Positions 1 to 7,422 of a stretch of 8,960 nucleotides of DNA are shown here, piece by piece (the first letter of the stretch is position 1; the number at the start of each line of letters is the position of its first letter). The notes under the pieces are model-generated. The model was given only the letters and a program-made list of their open reading frames with translations. It was not told the DNA's origin and did no database searches. The translations under genes and the position numbers were made by a program. Source of the stretch: Trueperaceae bacterium (GTDB taxonomy: Bacteria > Deinococcota > Deinococci > Deinococcales > Trueperaceae); assembly GCA_011390455.1 (NCBI GenBank), contig JAABSI010000108.1, positions 1-8,960 on the forward strand, in the 5' to 3' direction.

Positions 1-2
1 AT

Positions 3-284
3 TCCTGCCGAGCGTTGCGAAGGAGAAGCGAGCCGCGCCGTCGACCTGTCATCGGAGCGCCTCCACGAATGGCCGACCCCTTCGCCCGGCTGCCAGCGAC
101 CGACGCCCACCCGCTCGTCGCCAGCTCGGTCTTCCACTACGAGTTCGAGTCCATCCACCCGTTCATCGACGGCAACGGACGCATAGGACGACTCTGGCAG
201 AGCCTCATCCTCGCCCGCTGGCACCCCATGCTCGGTGACCTCCCCGTCGAGAGCCTCGTCCACGCTGATCAAGCCGAGTACTAG
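3..284 (+). pseudogene. Fic-domain protein fragment (C-terminally truncated)
   Basis: The frame is open from the left edge to a TAG at 282-284 and carries the Fic core. [12 protein letters not shown] at 156-191 matches the HxFx(D/E)GNGRxxR motif, in which His is catalytic and GNGR binds the nucleotide phosphates. Just before it is [16 protein letters not shown], typical of the Fic subfamily that AMPylates protein Ser, Thr or Tyr side chains. After the motif, family members read roughly LWQxLILxxWxPxxxxLPVESxxxxxQxEYYxAL and go on for more than 100 residues. Here the reading stops at the EY of that segment, so the C-terminal part is missing. The part before HPLV is also short and Arg-rich and looks eroded. 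The TAG directly abuts the last HigB-like codon on the other strand, which suggests a rearrangement joint. What is visible is likely non-functional; the N-terminal part lies outside the window. Confidence 0.8.
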
Positions 285-563
285 GTGGTAGTCGCAGACC
301 TCGACCTCGTGTGCGTCGCCGTCCTCGAAGCGGAAGCAGACTCGCCACGGGTCGTCGATCGAGACGGCGTGTTGGCCGGTGCGATCGCCTTCGATCGCAT
401 GGAGCCGGTTGCCCGGCGGGACGCGTAGATCGTCGATGGTCATCGCAGCGTCGACGGCGGAGAGCTTGCGTACCGCGCGACGGGCGATGTCCGGTGGCAA
501 CCGGCGCTCCGTACCGTTCACCCACAACTGCTCCGTGCGCTCGTCGGCGAACGACCGAATCAC
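285..563 (-). CDS. higB: HigB/RelE-family mRNA-interferase toxin, orphan, stop codon lost
   Basis: Read leftward from a GTG at 563, 93 codons give a complete HigB-type (RelE/ParE superfamily, 'plasmid maintenance system killer') protein. It begins VIRSFADERTEQLW, has LPPDIARRAVRKLSAVDAA and DDLRVPPGNRLHAIEGDR in the middle, and ends DPWRVCFRFEDG...EVEVCDYH. Known HigB proteins are about 92 residues and usually end at this DYH. Such toxins cleave mRNA on the ribosome and are neutralised by HigA, normally encoded just downstream. Here the codons after DYH are CTA GTA CTC, so the frame continues antisense through the Fic fragment to the window edge (at least 94 more codons). Removing one C would give CAC TAG, so a one-base insertion could have destroyed the stop. 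No higA follows. An ATG at 581 is an alternative start but lies inside the operator-like repeat. The family call is firm; activity is doubtful. Confidence 0.78.
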
Positions 564-569
564 AAAGCC

Positions 570-598
570 AATGTCACGCATCACGTGACACATGCCAA
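570..598 (-). promoter_or_regulatory. Candidate promoter of the HigB-type toxin (leaderless)
   Basis: On the minus strand, TTGGCA (598-593, 5 of 6 matches to TTGACA) is followed after exactly 17 nt by GACATT (575-570, 3 of 6 matches to TATAAT). Transcription would begin about 7 nt further on, at position 563, which is the GTG start of the toxin. The mRNA would therefore be leaderless, and no Shine-Dalgarno sequence precedes that GTG. The hexamers are seen; promoter activity is inferred. Confidence 0.45.
572..590. promoter_or_regulatory. 19-bp inverted repeat, candidate toxin-antitoxin operator
   Basis: TGTCACG (572-578) and CGTGACA (584-590) are perfect 7-bp inverted arms around a 5-bp spacer. 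The repeat lies between the candidate -35 and -10 elements and covers part of the -10, where a repressor would block RNA polymerase. HigA-type antitoxins are HTH DNA-binding proteins that repress their own operon by binding such dyads. No regulator is encoded nearby, so control would depend on a factor elsewhere. Confidence 0.5.
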
Positions 599-881
599 CT
601 GGCCCGCGCTCTCACCCCGCCCAACGTGGCCGAGTGGCGCAGCGCCACCTCTTCGAACGGCTGATCGGCGAAACCATCGCGGGCAGGGGTAGACCCCAGT
701 TCCTGGACAGGCCCGGTGCAAAGAAGCTGGCACCGCAGCCCGCCGGTGGCCTTGGAACCGACCCCGTCACGAAGATCGTGCGTCGCGACCCGATCGCAAC
801 GCACGACACCGAGCGCCTCACCCCGGCGAACCCCGTCCTGCGCGTCGCCGTGACGCGGCGGACGGCGCTCCCCGAGAGGCG
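599..881. other. Non-coding stretch with a short shared element
   Basis: I find no convincing gene here; open frames on both strands lack family motifs and ribosome binding sites. The stretch holds one copy (654-671) of an 18-bp element also present at 2592-2609. It separates the toxin promoter from the 3' end of the leftward NTF2-like gene. Its 5' end reads GGCCGAGTGG and TTCGAA, which resembles tRNA D- and T-arm sequence, but no tRNA can be folded. Confidence 0.5.
654..671 (-). repeat. 18-bp element, copy 1
   Basis: The 18 bases here (CGAACGGCTGATCGGCGA on the plus strand) are identical to 2592-2609. Similarity extends further when read as protein on the minus strand: GFADQPFEEV here and GLADQPFGDV in the other copy. 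This suggests two remnants of one gene family or mobile element. I do not recognise the parent. Confidence 0.55.
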
Positions 882-1331
882 TCAGGGTTCTTCAGCCGGG
901 ACCATGCGGAGCACGGTCATCGTGTGCTCGACGATCTTGCCATCCTTGAAGACGAACTCCTCGAACTGCTCGATGTGGTCGACACCGTCGCCGCGCAGGC
1001 CATCGATCGCCCACGTGCTCAACGCACACGCGGTAGCGCCGATGACGGCCATCACGGTGGCGTCGTAGTGCACGTGCCCTCCCATGAAGCCTGCCAAGCG
1101 TTCGTAGATGGCGTCCTTCCCGGTGAGGACGAGGGGCTCCTCGTCGGGGCCGAAGATGACCGTGTAGGTGGCGTCGTCAGCGTAGAGGGACACGGCCGTG
1201 TCGACGTCTTCGGCGTTCATGGCTTCGTCTCTCGCCATGATGATCTCTTCGAACGTCGCCTGCGCGATGGCGCTGCCGGCCAGTGCCAACGCGAGCACAC
1301 CTGCCCATACGATCAAGGCTCTGGATCTCAT
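882..1331 (-). CDS. Secreted NTF2/SnoaL-like protein
   Basis: This 149-residue protein begins with a clear signal peptide: MRSR, a hydrophobic run ALIVWAGVLALALAGS, then an AxA-type cleavage site at SAIA/QA. The mature part is a single NTF2-like cone-fold domain (SnoaL/ketosteroid-isomerase/DUF4440 type). It shows the N-terminal helix FEEIIMARDEAMNAEDVDTAVSLYADDATYT and C-terminal strands EFVFKDGKIVEHTMTVL. Family members are small ligand-binding or isomerase proteins; the substrate here cannot be told. I chose the ATG at 1331 because AGGGAG (1342-1337) lies 5 nt upstream; a GTG at 1337 in the same frame overlaps that site. A 19-bp dyad lies 27-45 nt upstream. Two more NTF2-like genes lie within 2.4 kb, but only this one is exported. 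It appears to be a single-gene unit. Confidence 0.85.
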   Translation of the reverse strand: MRSRALIVWAGVLALALAGSAIAQATFEEIIMARDEAMNAEDVDTAVSLYADDATYTVIFGPDEEPLVLTGKDAIYERLAGFMGGHVHYDATVMAVIGATACALSTWAIDGLRGDGVDHIEQFEEFVFKDGKIVEHTMTVLRMVPAEEP

Positions 1332-1336
1332 GATCA

Positions 1337-1342
1337 CTCCCT
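1337..1342 (-). promoter_or_regulatory. Ribosome binding site deciding the NTF2 start
   Basis: AGGGAG on the minus strand lies 5 nt before the ATG at 1331. It overlaps the in-frame GTG at 1337, so it favours the ATG as the start. Confidence 0.6.
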
Positions 1343-1357
1343 AGCGAAGCGTTCCGA

Positions 1358-1376
1358 GGACTCCGGTCCGGAGTCC
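1358..1376. promoter_or_regulatory. Perfect 19-bp dyad upstream of the secreted NTF2 gene
   Basis: GGACTCCGG, one central T, then CCGGAGTCC: perfect 9-bp arms around a single base. It lies 27-45 nt upstream of the ATG at 1331 and would overlap or flank the promoter, as expected of an operator for a dimeric regulator. It could also form a hairpin, but there is no U-tract and it is upstream of the gene, so I do not call it a terminator. Confidence 0.5.
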
Positions 1377-1646
1377 ACGGCCCCGCGCGACGCACCACGC
1401 GGCGGCCGTTCCCTAGGCCCGGCCTCCGGACCTCGCATGCAACCTCACCGACACACGACCTCCCGAGTCACATCCAGCACGATGCTCGCGGAATGCGAAT
1501 GGGGCCGGGGGGCGCGCGCTTGCGCCTCCCATAGGCAGTCGGTGCCGCCTCGCGGGCGGACGCTGGCTGTCGCTACGGATCCATGTTAGCGCCAGAGGCA
1601 CCGGAGCGCGTGAGCAGCCTCGAGGGAACGCTTCGTCGTTCGTCGT
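1377..1646. other. Intergenic stretch without a recognisable gene
   Basis: Between the NTF2 upstream dyad and the 3' end of the GNAT gene I see no coding region with family motifs, no RNA gene and no clear rho-independent terminator. Open frames here lack support. Confidence 0.45.
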
Positions 1647-2465
1647 CTACAGGGACGCGGGTACGTCGGCGAACAGGCGGAAGTTCGTCACCGTGACGAA
1701 TCCGAGCCGCTGGTAGAGCTTCTCCGCCATGGGCGACGAGTCCAGCACGACGACCTCGTGCCCCATCTCCTTCGCTGCCCGCATGGCGACGACCATCAAG
1801 ATGGTGGCGATCCCCAGGCCGCGGGCCTCGGGCTTGGTGGCCACCGCGTAGATCCCGGCCGAACCCGGGCCGTCGTAGAGGCCGACCTTCGAGATCGGGA
1901 CGCCGTCCTTGTACGCCATCCACATCCGTGTCTTCGAGTCGGGCCGGCCGATCTGGAACCTGGTCAGGATGTCGTGCAGTTGCGGACGATGGGCTTCGGG
2001 CACCCCCCAGCGCCAGGCAGCGAACTCCGACAGGACGCCCAGGTCGGTGTCCTCGCGTGCCTCTCGGATCTCGACCCCGTCTGGCAGGGGTGGTGCCTCG
2101 GGCAGGTCCTCCAAGGTACGGGCCATGCCAGGGGCGATATCGAACTCCTGCAGGTTGCGCGCGCGCAAGCGGTCCGCGAGATCGTGGGGCCGGCCAGAGG
2201 GGTGCACGATCCACAGAACGGGCACGCCCCTGACGGCCAGATGCCGGAGGAGCCCATCGATCCTCCGGTCCACGTCCTGCTCCACCTGGAACTTGAGGAT
2301 CGTGTTGTACGGATGGAAGGGAATCGGGGTCTCGAACCACAACAGATCCCCCTCGTCGTGGAGCGAGCACCCGGGGGCCTGCCCGAAGTTCGACCAGGTC
2401 GCCCACAGGTTCTCTTCGACGAGACGCACGATCTCCTCTGGCGGGTACCCTGGCATTCGGTTCAT
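1647..2465 (-). CDS. Two-part GNAT-family N-acetyltransferase
   Basis: This 272-residue protein belongs to the GNAT superfamily, which transfers an acetyl group from acetyl-CoA to an amine. The catalytic domain is C-terminal. It has strand IYAVAT (205-210), the acetyl-CoA pyrophosphate-binding loop KPEARGLGIA (211-220, motif A [RQ]xxGxG/A) and the late motif YQRLGF (251-256). The first 130 residues, with WFETPIPFHPYNTILKFQ, form a separate N-terminal domain seen in similar proteins of high-GC bacteria. The acceptor is unknown. I chose the ATG at 2465 because family similarity begins near there and TACGAT sits 6 nt upstream, consistent with a leaderless transcript. In-frame upstream starts (2522 ATG, 2564) add low-complexity sequence and have no good ribosome site. 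A leftward NTF2-like gene lies 263 nt upstream, and a divergent NTF2/GNAT pair mirrors the arrangement. Confidence 0.82.
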   Translation of the reverse strand: MNRMPGYPPEEIVRLVEENLWATWSNFGQAPGCSLHDEGDLLWFETPIPFHPYNTILKFQVEQDVDRRIDGLLRHLAVRGVPVLWIVHPSGRPHDLADRLRARNLQEFDIAPGMARTLEDLPEAPPLPDGVEIREAREDTDLGVLSEFAAWRWGVPEAHRPQLHDILTRFQIGRPDSKTRMWMAYKDGVPISKVGLYDGPGSAGIYAVATKPEARGLGIATILMVVAMRAAKEMGHEVVVLDSSPMAEKLYQRLGFVTVTNFRLFADVPASL

Positions 2466-2471
2466 CGCGAC

Positions 2472-2477
2472 ATCGTA
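2472..2477 (-). promoter_or_regulatory. -10 hexamer for a leaderless GNAT transcript
   Basis: TACGAT (2477-2472, minus strand) fits the actinobacterial TAnnnT -10 consensus and ends 6 nt before the ATG at 2465, where transcription would start. No convincing -35 is visible. It supports this start codon. Confidence 0.35.
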
Positions 2478-2591
2478 GCCGACCGCGACGGCGGCGTCGC
2501 CGGTGGCCGAGGTGCGCGCCATCCTGGAGTGGGGCCGGGAGCTGAGCGTCAACCTTCTCGGCACCGCGGAGTGCTAAGGCGACGACGTCTC

Positions 2592-2609
2592 CGAACGGCT
2601 GATCGGCGA
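2592..2609 (-). repeat. 18-bp element, copy 2
   Basis: Identical over 18 bases to 654-671. It lies in the 263-nt gap between the GNAT gene and the upstream NTF2-like gene. The minus-strand frame around it reads VGLADQPFGDVVALALR, parallel to copy 1. The rest of the gap holds nothing I can identify. Confidence 0.55.
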
Positions 2610-2728
2610 GGCCAACACGCGAGCGGCAGACCTTGAGCTCGTGCGCGACGACCAACCGCGGGCGGTGGCTGCCCCGTAGGCGACGACCCCGCGGTTCGAT
2701 GCTGCGTGCGCGCTGCCGACGCCAGCCC

Positions 2729-3136
2729 TCAGGGACGGACGTTCCAGATGTTCGCGTAGAGCTTCCAGACGCCGTCCTCGGGCTTCCACACGTTCAGGTA
2801 CTTGCCGCGCTCGACCACGTCTTCGGGGCCGTAGGTCATCACGTAGGTGCCCTGCTCGACGACCAGCTTCTCGTTCCCGTAGCAGCGCAGGGTGTCCATG
2901 CGGAACTCTTGGACGCCCCCCGCCACGTACGCGACCGTCAGGTCGTGGATCGCCGCCCGCCCGATCAGCACCTCCGCGCCCGGCGGCATGCAGGTGGCGT
3001 CGCCCGTGAACATCGCGTCGATCGTCGCGACGTCGCCATCGACATGGGCACGCGTGTAGCGCTCGTTCAGCTGCTCGATCGTCTTGGCCACGCCGTCGAG
3101 ATCGAACGCCGTCGCCGCCGACCGCTTTTCGGTCAT
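2729..3136 (-). CDS. NTF2/SnoaL-like protein (DUF4440 type)
   Basis: This 135-residue cytoplasmic protein has a single NTF2-like domain. The N-terminal helices GVAKTIEQLNERYTRAHVDG and DVATIDAMFTGDATCMPPGAE (the typical 'LY..DA.ll.Pg...' section of DUF4440) are followed by GRAAIHDLTVAYVAGGV. The C-terminal strands include GKYLNVWKPEDG and WKLYANIWNVRP, the closing strand pattern of DUF4440. Members act as small isomerases, hydrolases or ligand-binding proteins; the role here is not predictable. The ATG at 3136 has a good site, AGGAG, 7 nt upstream; further in-frame starts lie beyond it. It is transcribed leftward, divergently from another NTF2-like gene, with the two starts 167 nt apart, and a GNAT gene follows. 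No signal peptide or membrane segment is seen. Confidence 0.85.
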   Translation of the reverse strand: MTEKRSAATAFDLDGVAKTIEQLNERYTRAHVDGDVATIDAMFTGDATCMPPGAEVLIGRAAIHDLTVAYVAGGVQEFRMDTLRCYGNEKLVVEQGTYVMTYGPEDVVERGKYLNVWKPEDGVWKLYANIWNVRP

Positions 3137-3303
3137 GGTCGGACTCCTGTCCAATAGGGATGCCGCGATGATGGCACGCACGAAGATGCATCGAGGCGCA
3201 TGAGGTACCCTACCCCGACCTCGGCCGTGCTACGCGGTTCGGTACCGCTGCCATTCCTTGCACGCCATCCATGCGGGCTGGGTCGGGGCGAGAGGACGTG
3301 ACC
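3137..3303. promoter_or_regulatory. Divergent promoter region between two NTF2-like genes
   Basis: 167 nt separate the start codons of the leftward (3136) and rightward (3304) NTF2-like genes and must hold both promoters. Both genes have ribosome sites in this region (AGGAG leftward, GAGAGG rightward). Two GGTACC copies near 3211 and 3240 and a GATGCATC palindrome (3185-3192) are visible, but I see no strong -35/-10 pair. Confidence 0.5.
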
Positions 3304-3674
3304 ATGGACGTACGCCAACCAGCCGAGGCAGGCAGAGCGTTCGAGACGCTGTTCGCCTCAGGCGACCTCGAGGGGCTGATGGAGCTGTACGAGCCCGATG
3401 CCGTCTTCACCAACGCGCGCGGCGCCCACGTCGGATCGGTCGCGATCCGGAACGTTCTCCAGGGGTACCTGAACACGGGCGCCTCCATCCGCATGAACGA
3501 GTCGGTGGCGTTCGAGGCTGGCGACCTGGCGCTCGTGCACTGGTCGTGGACGATGACCTTCCCCGACGGCCGCACCGCTGAAGGCGCCACGGCCGAGGTC
3601 CTTCGCAAGTCGACGGACGGCACCTGGAGGTTCGTCATCGACAACCCCGACGGTCCCGCCTTGATCGGACACAC

Positions 3675-3678
<4 letters not shown>
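3304..3678 (+). CDS. NTF2/SnoaL-like protein, ketosteroid-isomerase homologue
   Basis: A 124-residue single-domain NTF2-fold protein. It shows EAGRAFETLFASGDLEGLMELYEPDAVF, the standard opening helix and 'l..lYa.DA.f' element, then GSVAIRNVLQGYL. The strands SVAFEAGDLALVHWSWTMTF and GATAEVLRKSTDGTWRFVIDNP follow, and it ends close to the usual 'iDNP' end of this family. The function is not specified by sequence; relatives bind or transform small hydrophobic molecules. The ATG at 3304 is preceded by GAGAGG about 9 nt upstream and is the first start that does not add non-homologous residues. Its TGA (3676-3678) overlaps the possible CTG start of a GNAT gene, so the two are probably co-transcribed and translationally coupled. 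No signal peptide. Confidence 0.85.
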
Positions 3679-5104
<1,426 letters not shown>

Positions 5105-5124
<20 letters not shown>

Positions 5125-5422
5125 CCCGCGCTTCGGCCAGGATCTTGGGGCCCAGGATCGGCGACAGCGACTCCACCGTGACGAGCTCGACCGGCCGTCC
5201 CAGAGCGGATTCGAGCAGCTCCGCCAGGTCCAGGAAGCGGTCGTAGGTCTTCCTGCCGGGAGCGAAGCTCACGAGGACGTCGGCGTCGCTGTCTGGCCCT
5301 GGCCTGCCGCGCGAAACCGACCCGAAGAGCGCCAGCCGCTCGACGCCCAAGGCCCGAAGTTCGCCGGCCCGGGGGCGGAGGCGCGCCATGGCCTCGTCGA
5401 GGGTCGACACAGGGGTCTCCAT
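5105..5422 (-). CDS. mntA: MntA-type nucleotidyltransferase antitoxin
   Basis: A 105-residue minimal nucleotidyltransferase. [15 protein letters not shown] (34-48) is an exact GSx10DxD motif: G34-S35 bind the nucleotide phosphates and D46 and D48 bind metal. It is preceded by LGVERLALF, the usual strand, and followed by [38 protein letters not shown], typical of the MNT family. Known relatives transfer AMP from ATP onto a tyrosine of HepT and so block its RNase activity. The gene comes first and overlaps hepT by 20 nt. I chose the ATG at 5422 because homology begins about there and TAGACT sits 7 nt upstream. An in-frame start at 5479 would add 19 low-complexity residues. Confidence 0.9.
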
Positions 5423-5429
5423 CGCCACC

Positions 5430-5435
5430 AGTCTA
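5430..5435 (-). promoter_or_regulatory. -10 hexamer of the mntA-hepT operon, leaderless
   Basis: TAGACT (5435-5430, minus strand) fits TAnnnT and is followed after 7 nt by the mntA ATG, where transcription is expected to begin. No Shine-Dalgarno of note and no clear -35 are seen. Confidence 0.42.
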
Positions 5436-5519
5436 GTCGAAGGCGCAACCGCGGAGCACGCAGCACCCTCGGCGCACACCTCGCGAGCCGTGCCGCGACC
5501 AGGACTTGGCTGCCCGCGC

Positions 5520-6032
5520 TCACGCCCCGACTAGCCGCACCTCCCGGAACGGCTCCACCGCCACCCGCGCCCCCCGCAGCGGGGACCAAGCCCCATCGAC
5601 GTCGATCTCCTGCGCCTCGAAGCCATGCAAGTGCAGCACGACCCCCGCGTACGGGAAGGGATAATCCCCCTCCTCGCGCCAGCGAAGCGAGAGCGCGCCG
5701 TCCTCGCCCGTCAGCTCGAAGCGGTCCACGCGGTGCGCGCCGTACCCGTCGCCGGCATCGCCGTAGAGCACGCCGCCGCCCGCTTGGCCGTCGGGTGGGT
5801 ACACGTGCAGCGCGAGGTCCTCCCCTTCGGCCCGCGGCAGCACCGCGGAGGCGCGCACGAACAGCGGCGGTCGCCCCAGCGGCGCGGCGACCCTCACCTC
5901 GGCCTCGTGCGGCTCGTCGCTCCAGAAGTCGAACCACGTGCCCGGGGGGAGCGCGACCGTTCGCTCCCGCTCTCCCGGGCCCAGCACCGGCGCCACCAGC
6001 AGATCGTTGCCTAGCAGGAACGCGTCGTCGCG
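5520..6032 (-). pseudogene. C-terminal fragment of a glycoside hydrolase family 31 enzyme
   Basis: About 170 residues at the end of an open frame match the C-terminal part of GH31 (alpha-glucosidase/alpha-xylosidase). They include DDAFLLGNDLLVAPVLGPGERERTV, PPGTWFDFWSDE, GRPPLFVRASAVLP and the distal beta-sandwich, with LYGDAGDGY and WSPLRGARVAVE. The catalytic (beta/alpha)8 domain, with its nucleophile Asp (WxDMNE region) and acid/base Asp, should lie upstream. None of the three upstream frames contains it, and homology stops abruptly near 6032. GH31 enzymes are usually 650-800 residues, so roughly three-quarters is missing. The frame stays open to 6557 but runs antisense to the dehydrogenase gene, so the longer reading is not real. 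No start or promoter is credible; this is a remnant left by a deletion or rearrangement. Confidence 0.82.
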
Positions 6033-6408
6033 GCCCCACCGTGCAGGTGCTTCGCCAGCGCGAGCAGGGGAAGGCTGGAGGAGTCGAACTCGGTGACGTA
6101 CGGCGGGAGTCTTCCCCGCTCCGTTCGCTCGCGGGCTCGCCTGAGCTGACGTTCGATGGACATCCTGGAACCCCTCCGTGGAGAACGGGACGCGGAACCA
6201 CTGCGCGCACCGGGACGGGTGAGGAAGCTGTGTTCCATCACGATAGGCGCGATGGGGAACGGCGGCGGCCACGCACCGCACGTCCGGCCACGACGTGTAC
6301 ATGACCACCTGGGTGATGGCGTTATCCTCGAACCACGGCGAGGACGTGCCCGCGTCTGATGGCACGACGACCGACCGTGTGCTGCGTCCTGCCGCGTGAG
6401 GAGGACCC
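6033..6408. other. Gap with unassigned remnant sequence and the upstream region of the dehydrogenase operon
   Basis: No intact gene is seen. On the minus strand a 76-codon frame (6241-6011) contains SIERQLRRARERTERG and YVTEFDSSSLPLLALAKHL, and another has NAITQVVMYTSWPDVRCVAAA. Both look protein-like but match no family I can name, and they may be scraps of deleted genes. On the plus strand, TATCCT at 6323-6328 with ATGACC 16 nt before it is a weak promoter candidate for the operon. Confidence 0.4.
6399..6404 (+). promoter_or_regulatory. Ribosome binding site of the hydroxyacid dehydrogenase
   Basis: A perfect AGGAGG lies 4 nt before the ATG at 6409, fixing this start. It is much stronger than the sites of the accessory genes to the left. 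Confidence 0.75.
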
Positions 6409-7422
6409 ATGCAGATCCATGTGTACGAGGTCGATGCGTTCGAACGCGAATTGTTCGAGCCGCTGACTGCCGACCATGACGTCCGCTTCCACGAGGGACC
6501 GCTCACCCCCGACAACGCCGACGAGGCCGCCGAGGCCGAGGTGATCTCGCCGTTCATCTACTCCGAGCTCGCGACGCCCACCCTGTCCCGTCTCGAGCAC
6601 CTGAAGCTGATCGCCACGCGCTCGACCGGCGTCGACCAGATCGACATGGACCACTGCCGGGAGCACGACGTCGCCGTCGCCAACGTCCCCTCGTACGGGA
6701 AGAACACCGTCGCCGAGCACGCGTTCGCTCTCTTGCTGGCGGTGGGCCGCCGGATCGCGCAGGCCGCGGATCGCACGTCGCGTGGCGACTTCTCGTACCA
6801 GGGCCTGCGCGGCTTCGATCTGCTCGGCAAGACCCTGGGCGTGCTGGGCACCGGCGACATCGGGGAGCATGCGCTGCGCATCGGCAAGGGCTTCGGCATG
6901 GAGCTCCTCGCCTTCGACGTGGTGCGGCGCGACGACCTCGCGGACGAGATCGGTTTCGCGTACGTCGAGCTCGACGAGCTGCTCGAGCGCTCGGACGTCC
7001 TCACGGTCCACGTGCCGTTGAACGACGCCACCCATGGGATGCTCGCTCGCGAGCAGTTCGCCAAGATGAAAGACGGCGTGGTGCTCATCAACACGTCGCG
7101 GGGTCCGATCGTCGACACCGAGGCACTCACCGACGCCCTGGCGCAGGGGAAGGTCGCGGGTGTAGGACTCGACGTCCTGGCACAGGAGCGGGCCGTCCGC
7201 GACGACCGGACCCTGCTCGACGAGAGCGCTCGCGCCGGCCACGACAACGACACGCTCCTCGCCAACCACGTCCTCCTGCGGCAGGACAACGTCCTCGTGA
7301 CCCCCCACATCGGCTTCAACACGCGCGAGGCCGTGCGGCGGATCATCGAGACCACGATGAGCAACATCCGCGCGTTCGAACGGGGCGAGCCGGAGAACCT
7401 GGTGAACGGACATGACGCATGA
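6409..7422 (+). CDS. D-isomer-specific 2-hydroxyacid dehydrogenase (probable D-lactate dehydrogenase)
   Basis: A full-length 337-residue NAD-dependent dehydrogenase of the D-2-hydroxyacid family, interconverting a 2-oxoacid and a D-2-hydroxyacid. The substrate domain holds STGVDQIDM (72-80) and VANVPSYGKNTVAEHAFALLLA (90-111). The Rossmann NAD site is GKTLGVLGTGDIG (GxGxxG, 147-152), with acidic D170 binding the NAD ribose. TVHVPLNDATHGM (199-211) and NTSRGPIVDTEAL (228-240) follow. The catalytic triad is present: R231, E260 and H300 in TPHIGFNT. NVPSYGxxTVAEHA and the long insert before TPH resemble D-lactate dehydrogenases (LdhA type) more than 3-phosphoglycerate or glycerate dehydrogenases; the substrate is inferred. 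It heads an operon with a phosphoglycerate mutase (11-nt overlap) and PEP synthase, so pyruvate/lactate is a sensible substrate pair. Confidence 0.9.
   Translation: MQIHVYEVDAFERELFEPLTADHDVRFHEGPLTPDNADEAAEAEVISPFIYSELATPTLSRLEHLKLIATRSTGVDQIDMDHCREHDVAVANVPSYGKNTVAEHAFALLLAVGRRIAQAADRTSRGDFSYQGLRGFDLLGKTLGVLGTGDIGEHALRIGKGFGMELLAFDVVRRDDLADEIGFAYVELDELLERSDVLTVHVPLNDATHGMLAREQFAKMKDGVVLINTSRGPIVDTEALTDALAQGKVAGVGLDVLAQERAVRDDRTLLDESARAGHDNDTLLANHVLLRQDNVLVTPHIGFNTREAVRRIIETTMSNIRAFERGEPENLVNGHDA

Noticed and set aside
627..660. tRNA-like text (GGCCGAGTGG followed by TTCGAA)
   Set aside because: Only about 20 nt separate the D-arm-like and T-loop-like parts; there is no anticodon arm or acceptor stem.
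1565..1612. Imperfect inverted sequence near the 3' end of the GNAT gene (TGGC...GCTA / TTAGCGCCA)
   Set aside because: Arms are broken and no U-tract follows, so a terminator call is not supported.
1573..2655. Minus-strand frame of 360 codons overlapping the GNAT gene in another frame
   Set aside because: The GNAT frame has motif A and other family features; the overlapping frame is Arg/Gly-rich without any.
3185..3192. GATGCATC palindrome in the divergent region
   Set aside because: An 8-bp palindrome is expected by chance at this scale and it has no second copy or position cue.
6301..6328. ATGACC-16-TATCCT as promoter of the dehydrogenase operon
   Set aside because: Weak -35 match and a long leader; kept only as a mention in the gap entry.
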